DNA from: an uncultured Oscillospiraceae bacterium
GTDB lineage: Bacteria; Bacillota; Clostridia; Oscillospirales; Ruminococcaceae
Direction: 5' to 3'
DNA: 64,000 nucleotides
Assembly: GCA_934446355.1 (NCBI GenBank)
Contig: CAKSEC010000008.1
Span: forward strand, 43,630-107,629
Shown here: piece after piece, positions 17,817 to 25,785 of the stretch
Position numbering within the stretch: the first letter of the stretch is position 1
How the letters are laid out: every line of letters starts with the position of its first letter
Notes under the pieces: generated by a model
Databases searched by the model: none
Told to the model about the DNA's origin: nothing
Seen by the model: the letters and a program-made list of their open reading frames with translations, nothing else
Made by a program: the position numbers and the translations under genes

Positions 17817-17874
17817 GTGCCGCAGCGAAAGCGGCAAATCAAAGCGGGATACCGCTAAAGAAAGGTTGATCCAT

Positions 17875-19368
17875 TTGAAATTCCAGAGATTTGACGTCAT
17901 TATCGTCGGGACAGGCATTTCCGGCATCTACACTGCGCTGAATCTTGCTCCTGACCTGCGTATACTCATGCTGAGCAAGCGTGAGCTCACGCTGTGCAAT
18001 TCCGCACTGGCTCAGGGCGGAGTGGCTGCAGTTATGGACAAGGAGAACGACAGCTATGAACTGCATATAAAAGACACGCTCATCGCTGGTCACTACAAGA
18101 ATAATCTGGACAACGTGAAGATACTTGTCGAGCAGGGTCCCACAGACGTAATGCGGCTGAAAGAGAAATACGGCGTTGAGTTCGACATGAAGCAGGACGG
18201 CAGTATCGAACTCACCCGTGAGGGCGGGCATTCCCGCCGCCGTATCGCCCACCACAAGGACACCACGGGCTTCGAGATAGAAACCAACCTGATAAAGCAG
18301 GTTCAGGAACTGAAAAACGTGACCGTGGTCAACTGGTCGGTACTGTGCCGGCTGGAAAAGAAGGACGGCGTATTCTTCGCAGACGTGCTGGCGCATAACG
18401 ACGTCCCCGGCGGGCAGGAGCACCAGTATTACTGCGCTGACGCAGTCGTGCTTGCGACCGGCGGCATAGGCAGGGTGTATGACTTCACCACAAACTCTGC
18501 GATTGCAACGGGCGACGGCATTCAGCTTGCCTATAATCTCGGAGCGGAGATAAAGAACCTCAGCTATGTGCAGTTCCACCCGACCGCATTTGCGGACAGA
18601 AAGAACCGTGAATGCTTCCTCATTTCCGAGGCTGTCAGGGGCGAGGGCGCATATCTTCTCAACTGTCACAAGGAGAGATTCATGCAGAAATACGAGCCGG
18701 AGCGCAAGGAACTTGCTCCCCGTGACGTGGTTTCGCAGTGCATGATGAAAGAGCAGGAGCTGACCGGCAGCGACGAGTTCTGGCTGGATATCTCCTACAA
18801 GGATCCTGAGTTCATCAAGGGACATTTCCCGATGATATACGGAAAGGTGCTCGAAAAGGGCTACGACATGACGAAAGAGCCGTTTCCGGTGTACCCGTGT
18901 CAGCACTACCTGATGGGCGGAATAAACGTTGACGGAAAGGGCGCAACGAATATCCCCGGACTGTATGCCGCAGGCGAATGCTCGCACACCGGCGTACACG
19001 GTCAGAACCGCCTTGCAAGCAACTCGCTGCTTGAAGCGCTGGTGTTCTCACGTCTGATAGCCGAGGATATCACAAAGAACCGCACCGACGACAGCCGTGA
19101 TTTCGTGGAATACCCGATGTCAGAACCGGCAGGAAAGCCGCTTCCGCACGGTATCCGCACTGAAATACGCCACATCATGCAGAAAGCCTACTTCATCACG
19201 CCGAATTATGACGAGGCAGAAAAGGGTCTTGCCCGCATAAAGGAACTTAAAGATCAGGTTTACAACGGCGGCTATGAGATAACCGCAGACCTCGTTGAAA
19301 CCAAATCTCTGGTGACTGTCGCATATATAATCCTCTCTGAGGTACTTGAAAGGAAGGACAAGGAATGA
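17875..19368 (+). CDS. nadB: L-aspartate oxidase
   Basis: An FAD enzyme that oxidises L-aspartate to iminoaspartate, the first step of NAD synthesis, using fumarate as acceptor in anaerobes. Residues 1-30 carry the FAD motif IIVGTGISGIYTALNLAPD; further signatures are NSALAQGGVAAV, HSRRRIAHHKD, ATGGIGRVYDFTT and GLYAAGECSHTGVHGQNRLASNSLLEALVF. I place the start at TTG 17875, ten bases after GAAAGG, giving 497 residues; an ATG at 17749 would add unrelated sequence and overlap the hflX promoter region. It overlaps nadC by four bases (ATGA). Quinolinate synthase (nadA) is not adjacent. Confidence 0.9.
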   Translation: MKFQRFDVIIVGTGISGIYTALNLAPDLRILMLSKRELTLCNSALAQGGVAAVMDKENDSYELHIKDTLIAGHYKNNLDNVKILVEQGPTDVMRLKEKYGVEFDMKQDGSIELTREGGHSRRRIAHHKDTTGFEIETNLIKQVQELKNVTVVNWSVLCRLEKKDGVFFADVLAHNDVPGGQEHQYYCADAVVLATGGIGRVYDFTTNSAIATGDGIQLAYNLGAEIKNLSYVQFHPTAFADRKNRECFLISEAVRGEGAYLLNCHKERFMQKYEPERKELAPRDVVSQCMMKEQELTGSDEFWLDISYKDPEFIKGHFPMIYGKVLEKGYDMTKEPFPVYPCQHYLMGGINVDGKGATNIPGLYAAGECSHTGVHGQNRLASNSLLEALVFSRLIAEDITKNRTDDSRDFVEYPMSEPAGKPLPHGIRTEIRHIMQKAYFITPNYDEAEKGLARIKELKDQVYNGGYEITADLVETKSLVTVAYIILSEVLERKDKE

Positions 19369-20204
19369 TACTTCTCCCGTTTTATGTTGACGATATAATT
19401 AAGACTGCGCTGACTGAGGACATAAACTACATAGACAGCACGGCTGACCTGCTTATCCCTGAGGACAGCGTTTCCTCGGCGTATTTCATGGCAAAGGCGG
19501 ACGGCGTTCTGTGCGGCCTTGAGGTGGCTCTCAGGGTGTTCACTATCCTCGATCCGGACATGAAGATAGAATGCCATTTCAAGGACGGCGACAAGGTGAA
19601 ATACGGCGACGTGATCGCTGATTTCACCGGACATACCCGCCTTATGCTGAAAGCGGAGCGCACCTCGCTGAATCTGCTGCAGCACATGAGCGGCATTTCC
19701 ACCTACACCAACAAATGCGTGGAACTTGTGAGCGGCACGAACGCAAGCATTGCCGACACCAGAAAGACCCTGCCGGGGCTCAGACCCCTGCAGAAATATG
19801 CGGTGACGGTCGGCGGCGGGCGCAATCACCGCTACAACCTGACCGACGCAGCAATGCTCAAGGATAACCACATCGACGCATACGGCGGCATAACCGCCGC
19901 AGTGAATGCGCTCAGGCAGAAAGCGGGTCATATGCTGCAGATAGAGGTCGAAACCAGAAACCTCGACGAGGTACAGGAAGCAGTAGACTGCGGCGTAAAC
20001 GTGATAATGCTCGACAACATGGACTGCCCCACGATGGCGCAGGCAGTGAAGCTTGTAAACGGCAGGGCAAAGCTTGAAGCAAGCGGAAATGTCACGATGG
20101 AGAATATCCGTGAGGTAGCTGAAACCGGAGTGGATATAATCTCCCTCGGTGCGCTGACCCACAGCGTTAAGGCATTTGATATTTCAATGAAGTGGAAAAA
20201 GTGA
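19365..20204 (+). CDS. nadC: Nicotinate-nucleotide pyrophosphorylase (carboxylating)
   Basis: A 279-residue quinolinate phosphoribosyltransferase making nicotinate mononucleotide from quinolinate and PRPP. Typical residues are in EDINYIDSTADLL, LKAERTSLNLLQHMSGIST, DTRKTLPGLRPLQKYAV and IEVETRNLDEV, with the final barrel segment LEASGNVTMENI. Its ATG overlaps the nadB stop codon, so the two are translationally coupled. The pathway needs NadA from elsewhere in the genome. Confidence 0.94.
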   Translation: MILLPFYVDDIIKTALTEDINYIDSTADLLIPEDSVSSAYFMAKADGVLCGLEVALRVFTILDPDMKIECHFKDGDKVKYGDVIADFTGHTRLMLKAERTSLNLLQHMSGISTYTNKCVELVSGTNASIADTRKTLPGLRPLQKYAVTVGGGRNHRYNLTDAAMLKDNHIDAYGGITAAVNALRQKAGHMLQIEVETRNLDEVQEAVDCGVNVIMLDNMDCPTMAQAVKLVNGRAKLEASGNVTMENIREVAETGVDIISLGALTHSVKAFDISMKWKK

Positions 20205-20222
20205 CAGGGGTCAAATAAATCA

Positions 20223-20252
20223 CCGGCATTGCTTACTAACAAGCAATGCCGG
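20223..20252. terminator. Terminator after nadBC
   Basis: A perfect 12-base-pair stem (20223-20234 with 20241-20252) and six-base loop, followed by AATTTATTT. The remaining 175 bases to the kinase gene are AT-rich with no further feature seen. Confidence 0.85.
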
Positions 20253-20427
20253 CAATTTATTTATGGACATTTTGGACAAGAGCGAAAGCGCCAGTTGTAC
20301 GCTTTCTTCAGTTTGGAAGAGGTCACTTTAATAATTACCCTCTATGGTCTATATTAACCGAAATCATTTGAAAAATCAAGACGATTTTCCTAACAGGTAA
20401 GTTTTTTTCGCAACGTGTAAGTTGCTT

Positions 20428-21726
20428 TTACAAACTAACCCAAATATCGGCACTGAACACGTGGTTCTGCACTTTCATGTCGCAAATGCCATTGTTTTTG
20501 CTGGTTATTTCTTTTATAGTCTTGACGCCGAATCCGTGGTATTTCTTGTCCTTCTTTGTGGTGTGGAGAATGTCAGCAGAGCCGTCGGGAATATCATCGC
20601 ACACAGGATTTACCATCAGTATTCTTACATAGCCCATATACTGGTCTATCTTGAATGTGATGTATTTTACGCCCTCGACCTTACGGCAGGCTTCGATAGC
20701 ATTGTCGAACAGATTAGCGAGAAGAATACTGATATCCGTTTCGGAAATGCCCTCCATGCAGTCTGAAACGCTTATGTTGATGGTAATGCCCTCGCGCCTG
20801 CACTGCGACAGCTTCGAGTTGATGACGGCGCTGACGATACTGCTTTTCAGCGTGACAAATTCCTTTGTCGTGCCGAGTTTTTCTTCGGATATCTCGGAGA
20901 GGTACTTTTCAGCTTCGTCCACCTTTCCCTGACTGAGCAGCACGCCTGCGCAGTTCAGGCATTTTTTCATGTCGTGCCTTATCTGGAGTATCTCGCGGTA
21001 CATCTCGTTGGTTTCCAGAGCACGCTCCTCCTGCTCGCTCAGCTGGAGTTCAAGCAGGGCAAGTTCTGTTTTTCTGGAGTTATCTGCGCTGATACGGCAC
21101 AGAAGTATGTAAGTGATGATGTTGATGAGTGCCAGTCCTGCGATGAATACTATAAGCGTCATTTCGCTGTAGTCCTTGACGAGGATAGCCTCAAACATCA
21201 TCTCGCCGACGGTCAGCGTGATGATGAATACACCCAGCACCGCCGTCCATTCCCGTATTGAAAGCTGGTATGCGCTGCGGCGCTTCAGCCCGAGCATAAG
21301 CCGCGTTGCAAGGAAGAACAGGAACTTCGCCGTGAAAAGCAGCAGCGCACGTGCAGAGTTCCTCATGACCGAAAGTTCGGCGAAATCCGCATGGAACAGC
21401 GAACTGAACAGCGTGAGCACAGCCGTGTTTATGACGAGGATAGCAATGAACATGAAAAAGGAAACAAATATTTTTTCAAATATCCTGCCTTTCAGGAACG
21501 CTATGCAGTAAGCGATGATAATCACCAGATCAATTACGGTAAGAACGATATCCGAGCCGGTGATCTGCACGGTGTATGTATCGTTCAGCAGCATCAGCAC
21601 AGCGCAGCCGAGGAATTTCACCCACCTGTACTCATTAGACCTGAACCCGAAAAACCTGCTTATGAAGTCGAGTATAAGAACTATCTGAATGATGGTCGTG
21701 CTGTATTCAATAAGATTCCAGATCAT
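20428..21726 (-). CDS. AgrC-like sensor histidine kinase (GHKL ATPase type)
   Basis: A 432-residue membrane kinase. The first 200 residues hold about six hydrophobic segments, followed by a coiled linker (LALLELQLSEQEERALETNEMY), the phosphoacceptor region ILQIRHDMKKCL, and a GHKL ATPase domain with N box LANLFDNAIEACRK and glycine motif KYHGFGVKTIKEI. This layout matches the AgrC/ComD peptide-sensing kinases. Its ATG overlaps the end of the LytTR regulator by four bases. No agrB or agrD peptide gene is near, so the signal is unknown. Confidence 0.88.
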   Translation of the reverse strand: MIWNLIEYSTTIIQIVLILDFISRFFGFRSNEYRWVKFLGCAVLMLLNDTYTVQITGSDIVLTVIDLVIIIAYCIAFLKGRIFEKIFVSFFMFIAILVINTAVLTLFSSLFHADFAELSVMRNSARALLLFTAKFLFFLATRLMLGLKRRSAYQLSIREWTAVLGVFIITLTVGEMMFEAILVKDYSEMTLIVFIAGLALINIITYILLCRISADNSRKTELALLELQLSEQEERALETNEMYREILQIRHDMKKCLNCAGVLLSQGKVDEAEKYLSEISEEKLGTTKEFVTLKSSIVSAVINSKLSQCRREGITINISVSDCMEGISETDISILLANLFDNAIEACRKVEGVKYITFKIDQYMGYVRILMVNPVCDDIPDGSADILHTTKKDKKYHGFGVKTIKEITSKNNGICDMKVQNHVFSADIWVSL

Positions 21727-22451
21727 ATCCCGTCACTCCTTGAAGCAAGCTGGAACTGCAGCTTGACGTCGTTCAGCCTATTGCGGCTGACCGGAAGTTC
21801 CTTGCCGTCAGTAAGCCGGATATCGGTCTTGCCGATGGAGAAGATGGACCGGTAGTTCACGAGAAACGCCTTATGTATGCGGATAAAGCCTTTCGCGGAC
21901 AGTTTCTTTTCAATGTCGTTGAGCGTGCCCATTATCTTCATTTCGCTGTTTTCACGGTGAAGTATCAGGCTGTGACCTGCCGCCTCAAAATACGTTATGC
22001 TTCTGATGGGGATATTTACATCCTTGTCAGAACTTGCGTCCTGCTCCTTGATGCTTTTTCTGAACACCATGGAATCGTCCGCCGCTGAAAACACACTGTC
22101 GAGCGCGGCAAGGGCTTCGCCAAGTTCGGCATTCAGGCGGCTTTTCCGCAGGAATCGGAACACGCTGTATCTGTATGCGCTGAACACGCATTCTTCCTTA
22201 TTCGTGACAAAGATTATGCGGACATACTGGTCGTTTTCCCTTATCGCTTCAGCCAGCTTCATTCCGTCGAGTTCCGGCATATCTATGTCAAGAAACAGTG
22301 CGTCAAACAGCGTTTTCCGGCATTGTTCAAGCAGCCCGCTGCTGCTCTGGAAGCTGTAAACCTCGCATTCAAACGGCGCTTCCTGCCGTATCCTTTCCGA
22401 CAGATGTTCGAGCGTGATAATGTCGTCATCGCACACAGCGATCTTTTTCAT
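21723..22451 (-). CDS. LytTR-family response regulator
   Basis: A 242-residue regulator. The receiver domain begins KKIAVCDDDIITLEHL with acidic pocket DDD, and has the phosphorylated aspartate in FLDIDMPELDG and the conserved lysine in TNKEE. The C-terminal LytTR DNA-binding domain spans about 140-242 (SITYFEAAGHSLILHRE, FIRIHKAFLVNYRSI). The ATG at 22451 follows AAGGAGA; upstream residues do not belong to the fold. It is the first gene of a coupled pair with the sensor kinase and would bind paired 9-base repeats at target promoters. Confidence 0.9.
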   Translation of the reverse strand: MKKIAVCDDDIITLEHLSERIRQEAPFECEVYSFQSSSGLLEQCRKTLFDALFLDIDMPELDGMKLAEAIRENDQYVRIIFVTNKEECVFSAYRYSVFRFLRKSRLNAELGEALAALDSVFSAADDSMVFRKSIKEQDASSDKDVNIPIRSITYFEAAGHSLILHRENSEMKIMGTLNDIEKKLSAKGFIRIHKAFLVNYRSIFSIGKTDIRLTDGKELPVSRNRLNDVKLQFQLASRSDGI

Positions 22452-22531
22452 GTTGGGTAGTTTCTCCTTGTCCGGCTCCTGCTCTGGGGGTTCCATGCGG
22501 GCGTATTGATTTGCAGGTCTGTGATACATTC

Positions 22532-22560
22532 ATTTTACCACAATTATCTTGCTTTGTCAA
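22532..22560 (-). promoter_or_regulatory. Promoter of the two-component operon
   Basis: On the minus strand a perfect TTGACA and TAAAAT are 17 bases apart. Confidence 0.78.
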
Positions 22561-22608
22561 ATCACATTAAATTGTAGGAAATATTTTTGACATTTTGCTG
22601 AAATGGTA

Positions 22609-22637
22609 TTGAAAAATGAAAAGAGGGGCTGTATAAT
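22609..22637 (+). promoter_or_regulatory. Promoter of the DUF4236-tail-like gene
   Basis: TTGAAA and a perfect TATAAT with a 17-base spacer; the leader is about 100 bases. Confidence 0.8.
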
Positions 22638-22740
22638 ATAATTGGTACGTGATTTGACATAATTCGACACGAAGATGTAATGCGGAGAATACCGTGCCCA
22701 AGCGTCAATATTACCGGCATGAGAGCCAAGGGGGATCAGC

Positions 22741-23661
22741 ATGAGGAAGTACAGGTCGCTGAAATATCAGGAAGTATCAAACAAAACGGAGCAATTCACA
22801 AGGCTTCACTGCCGGCTGCCGCTGATAAAAAGCCGAAGCGAGCTTCTTGCCCACATTGAAAGGTTATCCTCGCAGGAATACCATAAGCACCGGTTCAGCC
22901 TGCCTGAGCCTACGATGGAGGCTGTCGAGGAGGCGCTGCGCAGGGAAGCTGAAAGCGGCGATATGCCTGAAATAATGCTCAGCAGTACGGCGCAGGACTA
23001 TGCCGATGAATACTGTGAAAGGGAGTATTCGTCAAAGCACAGCCAGTGGGAAACGGCGCAAAAATCGTTTGAAAGCACCGAAAGCATGGACAGAACCGAT
23101 CTTGATGAGCGCAGGGCGGCAGAGCTTGAAGAACTGCGCCAGAGTCTGGACGCAGATCATGAGTACATCGAACGTCAGGCGGATATCGCAGTGAAAGAAA
23201 TACCGCTGCCGTATACGCTGCCAGCTTCTGCCGAGGTACACGGCGGAAGCGTTCTGATAGAAGCAGAAATGCCGGGCATAGACGTCATACCGTCAGAGCA
23301 GGTGACAGCCTGCGGAAGAAGCGTCAGAAGCAAGACTCCAAAGGAACGCAAGCTTGACTATGTGCAGCACGTGTTCAGCACTGCGGTATATCTTGCCGGC
23401 AGAATGTTCAGCATTTCGCCGAATGTGAGACGTGTGGAGGTGTCTATGTACGAGGGATGCTGTGATAAGCACGGCGAGCAGGCTCTTATGTGCATATTGT
23501 CGGCGATCTTCCGCAGGGAGGACTTTGAGGGCGTGGACTGGCTTTCTCCGGACTTTAGTCCGCAGAAATTCTGCGAACAGGCTGAAAGCAGGTTCATCGT
23601 CACTCCGTCAGGTCTGATGAGAAAAGTCAGACCGTTCACCGACGATATGGAAGAACACTGA
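22741..23661 (+). CDS. Uncharacterised protein resembling the C-terminal part of DUF4236 proteins
   Basis: A soluble 306-residue protein with no signal peptide or membrane segment. The N-terminal half is highly charged and probably helical (about 95-150, rich in Glu/Arg/Gln). Residues of about 165-295 read ASAEVHGGSVLIEAEMPGID, then KTPKERKLDYVQHVFSTAVY and NVRRVEVSMYE. From memory this resembles the C-terminal domain of DUF4236/SHOCT-associated proteins, but without their N-terminal DUF4236 module. Function unknown. It is monocistronic with its own promoter and an AGGGGG ribosome site. Confidence 0.6.
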   Translation: MRKYRSLKYQEVSNKTEQFTRLHCRLPLIKSRSELLAHIERLSSQEYHKHRFSLPEPTMEAVEEALRREAESGDMPEIMLSSTAQDYADEYCEREYSSKHSQWETAQKSFESTESMDRTDLDERRAAELEELRQSLDADHEYIERQADIAVKEIPLPYTLPASAEVHGGSVLIEAEMPGIDVIPSEQVTACGRSVRSKTPKERKLDYVQHVFSTAVYLAGRMFSISPNVRRVEVSMYEGCCDKHGEQALMCILSAIFRREDFEGVDWLSPDFSPQKFCEQAESRFIVTPSGLMRKVRPFTDDMEEH

Positions 23662-23713
23662 GTAAAAAGGTGTGGGATATTTCCGGAAATATTCAGCGGA
23701 AACGGCGCAAGGC

Positions 23714-23742
23714 TTGACAATAATGGCTGTTTGATATATAAT
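23714..23742 (+). promoter_or_regulatory. Promoter of the U32-like gene
   Basis: A perfect TTGACA and perfect TATAAT with a 17-base spacer. Confidence 0.85.
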
Positions 23743-23795
23743 AAATATATTAGTAAACATACTACCGCACAGCGGAAAAAACAGGAGCAAATTAA

Positions 23796-24803
23796 ATGAA
23801 CGCTAGATTTCATATCCCGGATTTTTATACCCATGTTGACCTGAATCTATACCTTATAGACCTGATAAAGAATCACCCCGAATATTTCTACGACGGCGTG
23901 GAGATAGCCTCCTGCTACGGCTGCTTTGCGCCCGCGCTGTGGAACGGCGGCAGAGCGATAAGCGGCTACTCGAACCGTGAGCAGATCGACGCCACCATCA
24001 AGGCGTTCAACGACAGGGGAGTGCCGATAAGATACACTTTCACGAACCCCACGATCACTGACAAGGACCTGAAAGACCCGTTCTGCAACCAAATCTGTAA
24101 GGCTGCGGAAAACGGCTTTAACGAGGTTATCGTCAAGCAGCCGTGTCTTGAGAACTATATCCGTTCAAAGTACCCGAAATACCCTCTGGTATCTTCGACT
24201 GTCAAGCAGATAGAGAACTACGACGATCTGATGAGGGAGTTTGAAAAGGACTACAAGCTGGTCGTTCTGGACTACAACTGGAACAATGATTTTGAGAAGC
24301 TCGACAGTATCCCGCAGGAGTACCGCTCAAGGTGCGAGATACTGATAAATCCCTACTGCACGCCGCACTGTAAGCGCAGGAAAGAGCACTATGAGGTGCT
24401 TGGAAAGTGCCAGCGCGAGTGCGTGAAGTTCTACGACCCGGCAAAGATGTTCTCAAGAAGCAGAATGGCTAATCCGATCGACCCGATGAAGCCTGCCGAG
24501 GAATTTAATTGCCCTAACCCCGGATATAATCTGTATCAGGTAATGCACTACAGCACGTTCATTTCCCGTGAGGATATTTACGGCAGATATATGGACATGG
24601 GCTTCAATAACTTCAAGATCGAGGGCAGAGTGCTTTCTCAGCCGAACGTTGTTGAAAGCTATGTGTACTATCTGGTGAAGCCTGAATATCGTGACAGGGT
24701 GCGTCTGGATATGCTTACATACAGACCGGAAAATCCGATATCCACCATCAGACCGAAGTCCGCTTTTGATACTCAGGGCAGACCTCAGAGAGCGGGTATA
24801 TGA
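23796..24803 (+). CDS. Distant peptidase-U32-like protein with a cysteine cluster
   Basis: A 335-residue cytoplasmic protein, probably a TIM barrel. The motif NNFKIEGR (271-278) followed by a helix beginning SQPNVVESY matches the hallmark near the end of U32 proteins (the YegQ/TrhP/UbiU group). Cysteines C180, C188, C192, C205 and C209, in a segment ending KCQREC, could bind a [4Fe-4S] cluster as in RNA- or quinone-modifying U32 members. It is shorter than typical U32 proteins and lacks the full HGxxC signature, so it is a divergent subfamily of unknown reaction. It has its own strong promoter and terminator. Confidence 0.65.
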   Translation: MNARFHIPDFYTHVDLNLYLIDLIKNHPEYFYDGVEIASCYGCFAPALWNGGRAISGYSNREQIDATIKAFNDRGVPIRYTFTNPTITDKDLKDPFCNQICKAAENGFNEVIVKQPCLENYIRSKYPKYPLVSSTVKQIENYDDLMREFEKDYKLVVLDYNWNNDFEKLDSIPQEYRSRCEILINPYCTPHCKRRKEHYEVLGKCQRECVKFYDPAKMFSRSRMANPIDPMKPAEEFNCPNPGYNLYQVMHYSTFISREDIYGRYMDMGFNNFKIEGRVLSQPNVVESYVYYLVKPEYRDRVRLDMLTYRPENPISTIRPKSAFDTQGRPQRAGI

Positions 24804-24815
24804 GAATAGACGCAG

Positions 24816-24846
24816 GTCGTTTTATTCTTTTCATATGAAAAACGAC
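24816..24846 (+). terminator. Terminator after the U32-like gene
   Basis: GTCGTTTT (24816-24823) pairs with AAAACGAC (24839-24846), followed by GTCTTTT. Confidence 0.6.
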
Positions 24847-24879
24847 GTCTTTTCCTTGTAAATTTATAGAAAATGACTA

Positions 24880-24908
24880 TTGAATAAAATATCCGGATAT
24901 GGTATACT
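24880..24908 (+). promoter_or_regulatory. Promoter of the SCP2-like gene
   Basis: TTGAAT and TATACT with a 17-base spacer. Confidence 0.7.
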
Positions 24909-24936
24909 ACCATTGATAGGATAAAAACGGCGAAAT

Positions 24937-25008
24937 GCTGTTTTGGGGGACAAAACCCCTGATAAATGCGGGCTATCCCGCCTCATTACAACGGACGTCA
25001 TAGTCCGG
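24937..25008 (+). promoter_or_regulatory. Structured 5' leader of the SCP2-like mRNA
   Basis: Three short hairpins follow one another: a G-run/C-run stem (GGGG with CCCC around 24945-24959), GCGGG-CTAT-CCCGC (about 24968-24981), and CGGAC-GTCATA-GTCCG (about 24992-25007). The GGAGGA ribosome site lies just after. It could be a stabilising leader or an unrecognised regulatory RNA. Confidence 0.45.
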
Positions 25009-25034
25009 TGCAAATCAACAGGAGGATCTGAATC

Positions 25035-25574
25035 ATGACAAATATTGAACTCGCTGAGAAGATCAATGGTTACCTCAAGGGCAGCAAGGCAAAGGCTAAG
25101 AAGTACGAGGACCTTGTTGTAGTAAATTTCACCTTTATTGACGACATCGACGATATGTATGTTGAGGTCAAGGACGGCGTTCTTACCGTTGCGCCTTATC
25201 ACTATGACGATCTTCAGGCAAACGTTACCGGCTCTGCTGAGAACATCGAAAAGCTGTTCTCCGGCGAGGTAGCTTTCGCAAAGGCTGTTGAGGACGGTCT
25301 TGTACAGGTCGGCGGCGACGCTGCAAAGTTCTTTGCGCTCGAACCGCTGGTTCCCGCAAAGAAGGCAGAAAAGAAGCCCGCTCCCGCTCCCAAGGCTGCA
25401 GCGCCTGCAAAGTCCGCTGCTCCCGCTAAGCCTGCCGCTCCCGCTAAGCCTGCCGCTCCCGCAGCAGAGAAGAAGGCTGCTCCCGCTCCGGCTGCTAAGC
25501 CCGCAGAAGCTAAGCCCGCTGCAGATAAGAAGCCTGCTTCTTCTCCCGCACCCAAGAAGCACGGCAAGAAGTAA
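25035..25574 (+). CDS. SCP2-like lipid-binding-domain protein with Ala/Pro/Lys-rich tail
   Basis: A 179-residue soluble protein. Residues 1-100 resemble the sterol-carrier-protein-2 fold: MYVEVKDGVLTVAPYHYDDL, an acidic loop, then EKLFSGEVAFAKAVEDGLVQ and VGGDAAKFFALEPLV, the order seen in bacterial SCP2 domains. Residues of about 108-179 are a disordered tail of repeated PAPKAAAPAK-type units ending in KKHGKK. Codon choice (GCT, CCC, AAG) is uniform and looks like that of a well-expressed gene. The start is ATG after AGGAGGA. A role in binding lipids or hydrophobic ligands is likely by fold; the tail might bind the membrane or nucleic acid. Confidence 0.68.
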   Translation: MTNIELAEKINGYLKGSKAKAKKYEDLVVVNFTFIDDIDDMYVEVKDGVLTVAPYHYDDLQANVTGSAENIEKLFSGEVAFAKAVEDGLVQVGGDAAKFFALEPLVPAKKAEKKPAPAPKAAAPAKSAAPAKPAAPAKPAAPAAEKKAAPAPAAKPAEAKPAADKKPASSPAPKKHGKK

Positions 25575-25592
25575 TATTACATAATATGCTTT

Positions 25593-25623
25593 CAGACGCC
25601 CGTGTTTTTTCAGCGGGCGTCTG
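25593..25623 (+). terminator. Terminator after the SCP2-like gene
   Basis: A perfect 10-base-pair stem (25593-25602 with 25614-25623) followed by TTGATTTTTT. Confidence 0.88.
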
Positions 25624-25785
25624 TTGATTTTTTCGGAATGCGCTGAACCGACTTCCATGATTCGGCTTGATTTTCAGCGTTTTTGTGCATTTTTACCGTT
25701 GGCTGCGAATATTATCTCCTGATGGCACTTATTGTGCGATTATGGCAGCCGCTGAATAGTTTTTATCCCGAAGGATTTGATATAT

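Noticed and set aside
17749..17874. ATG at 17749 as the nadB start
   Set aside because: It adds 42 residues that are not part of the FAD fold, has no ribosome site and overlaps the opposite hflX promoter; TTG at 17875 fits both ribosome site and family start.
20428..22451. Complete agr quorum-sensing locus
   Set aside because: No agrB or agrD frame was found on either strand within several kilobases.
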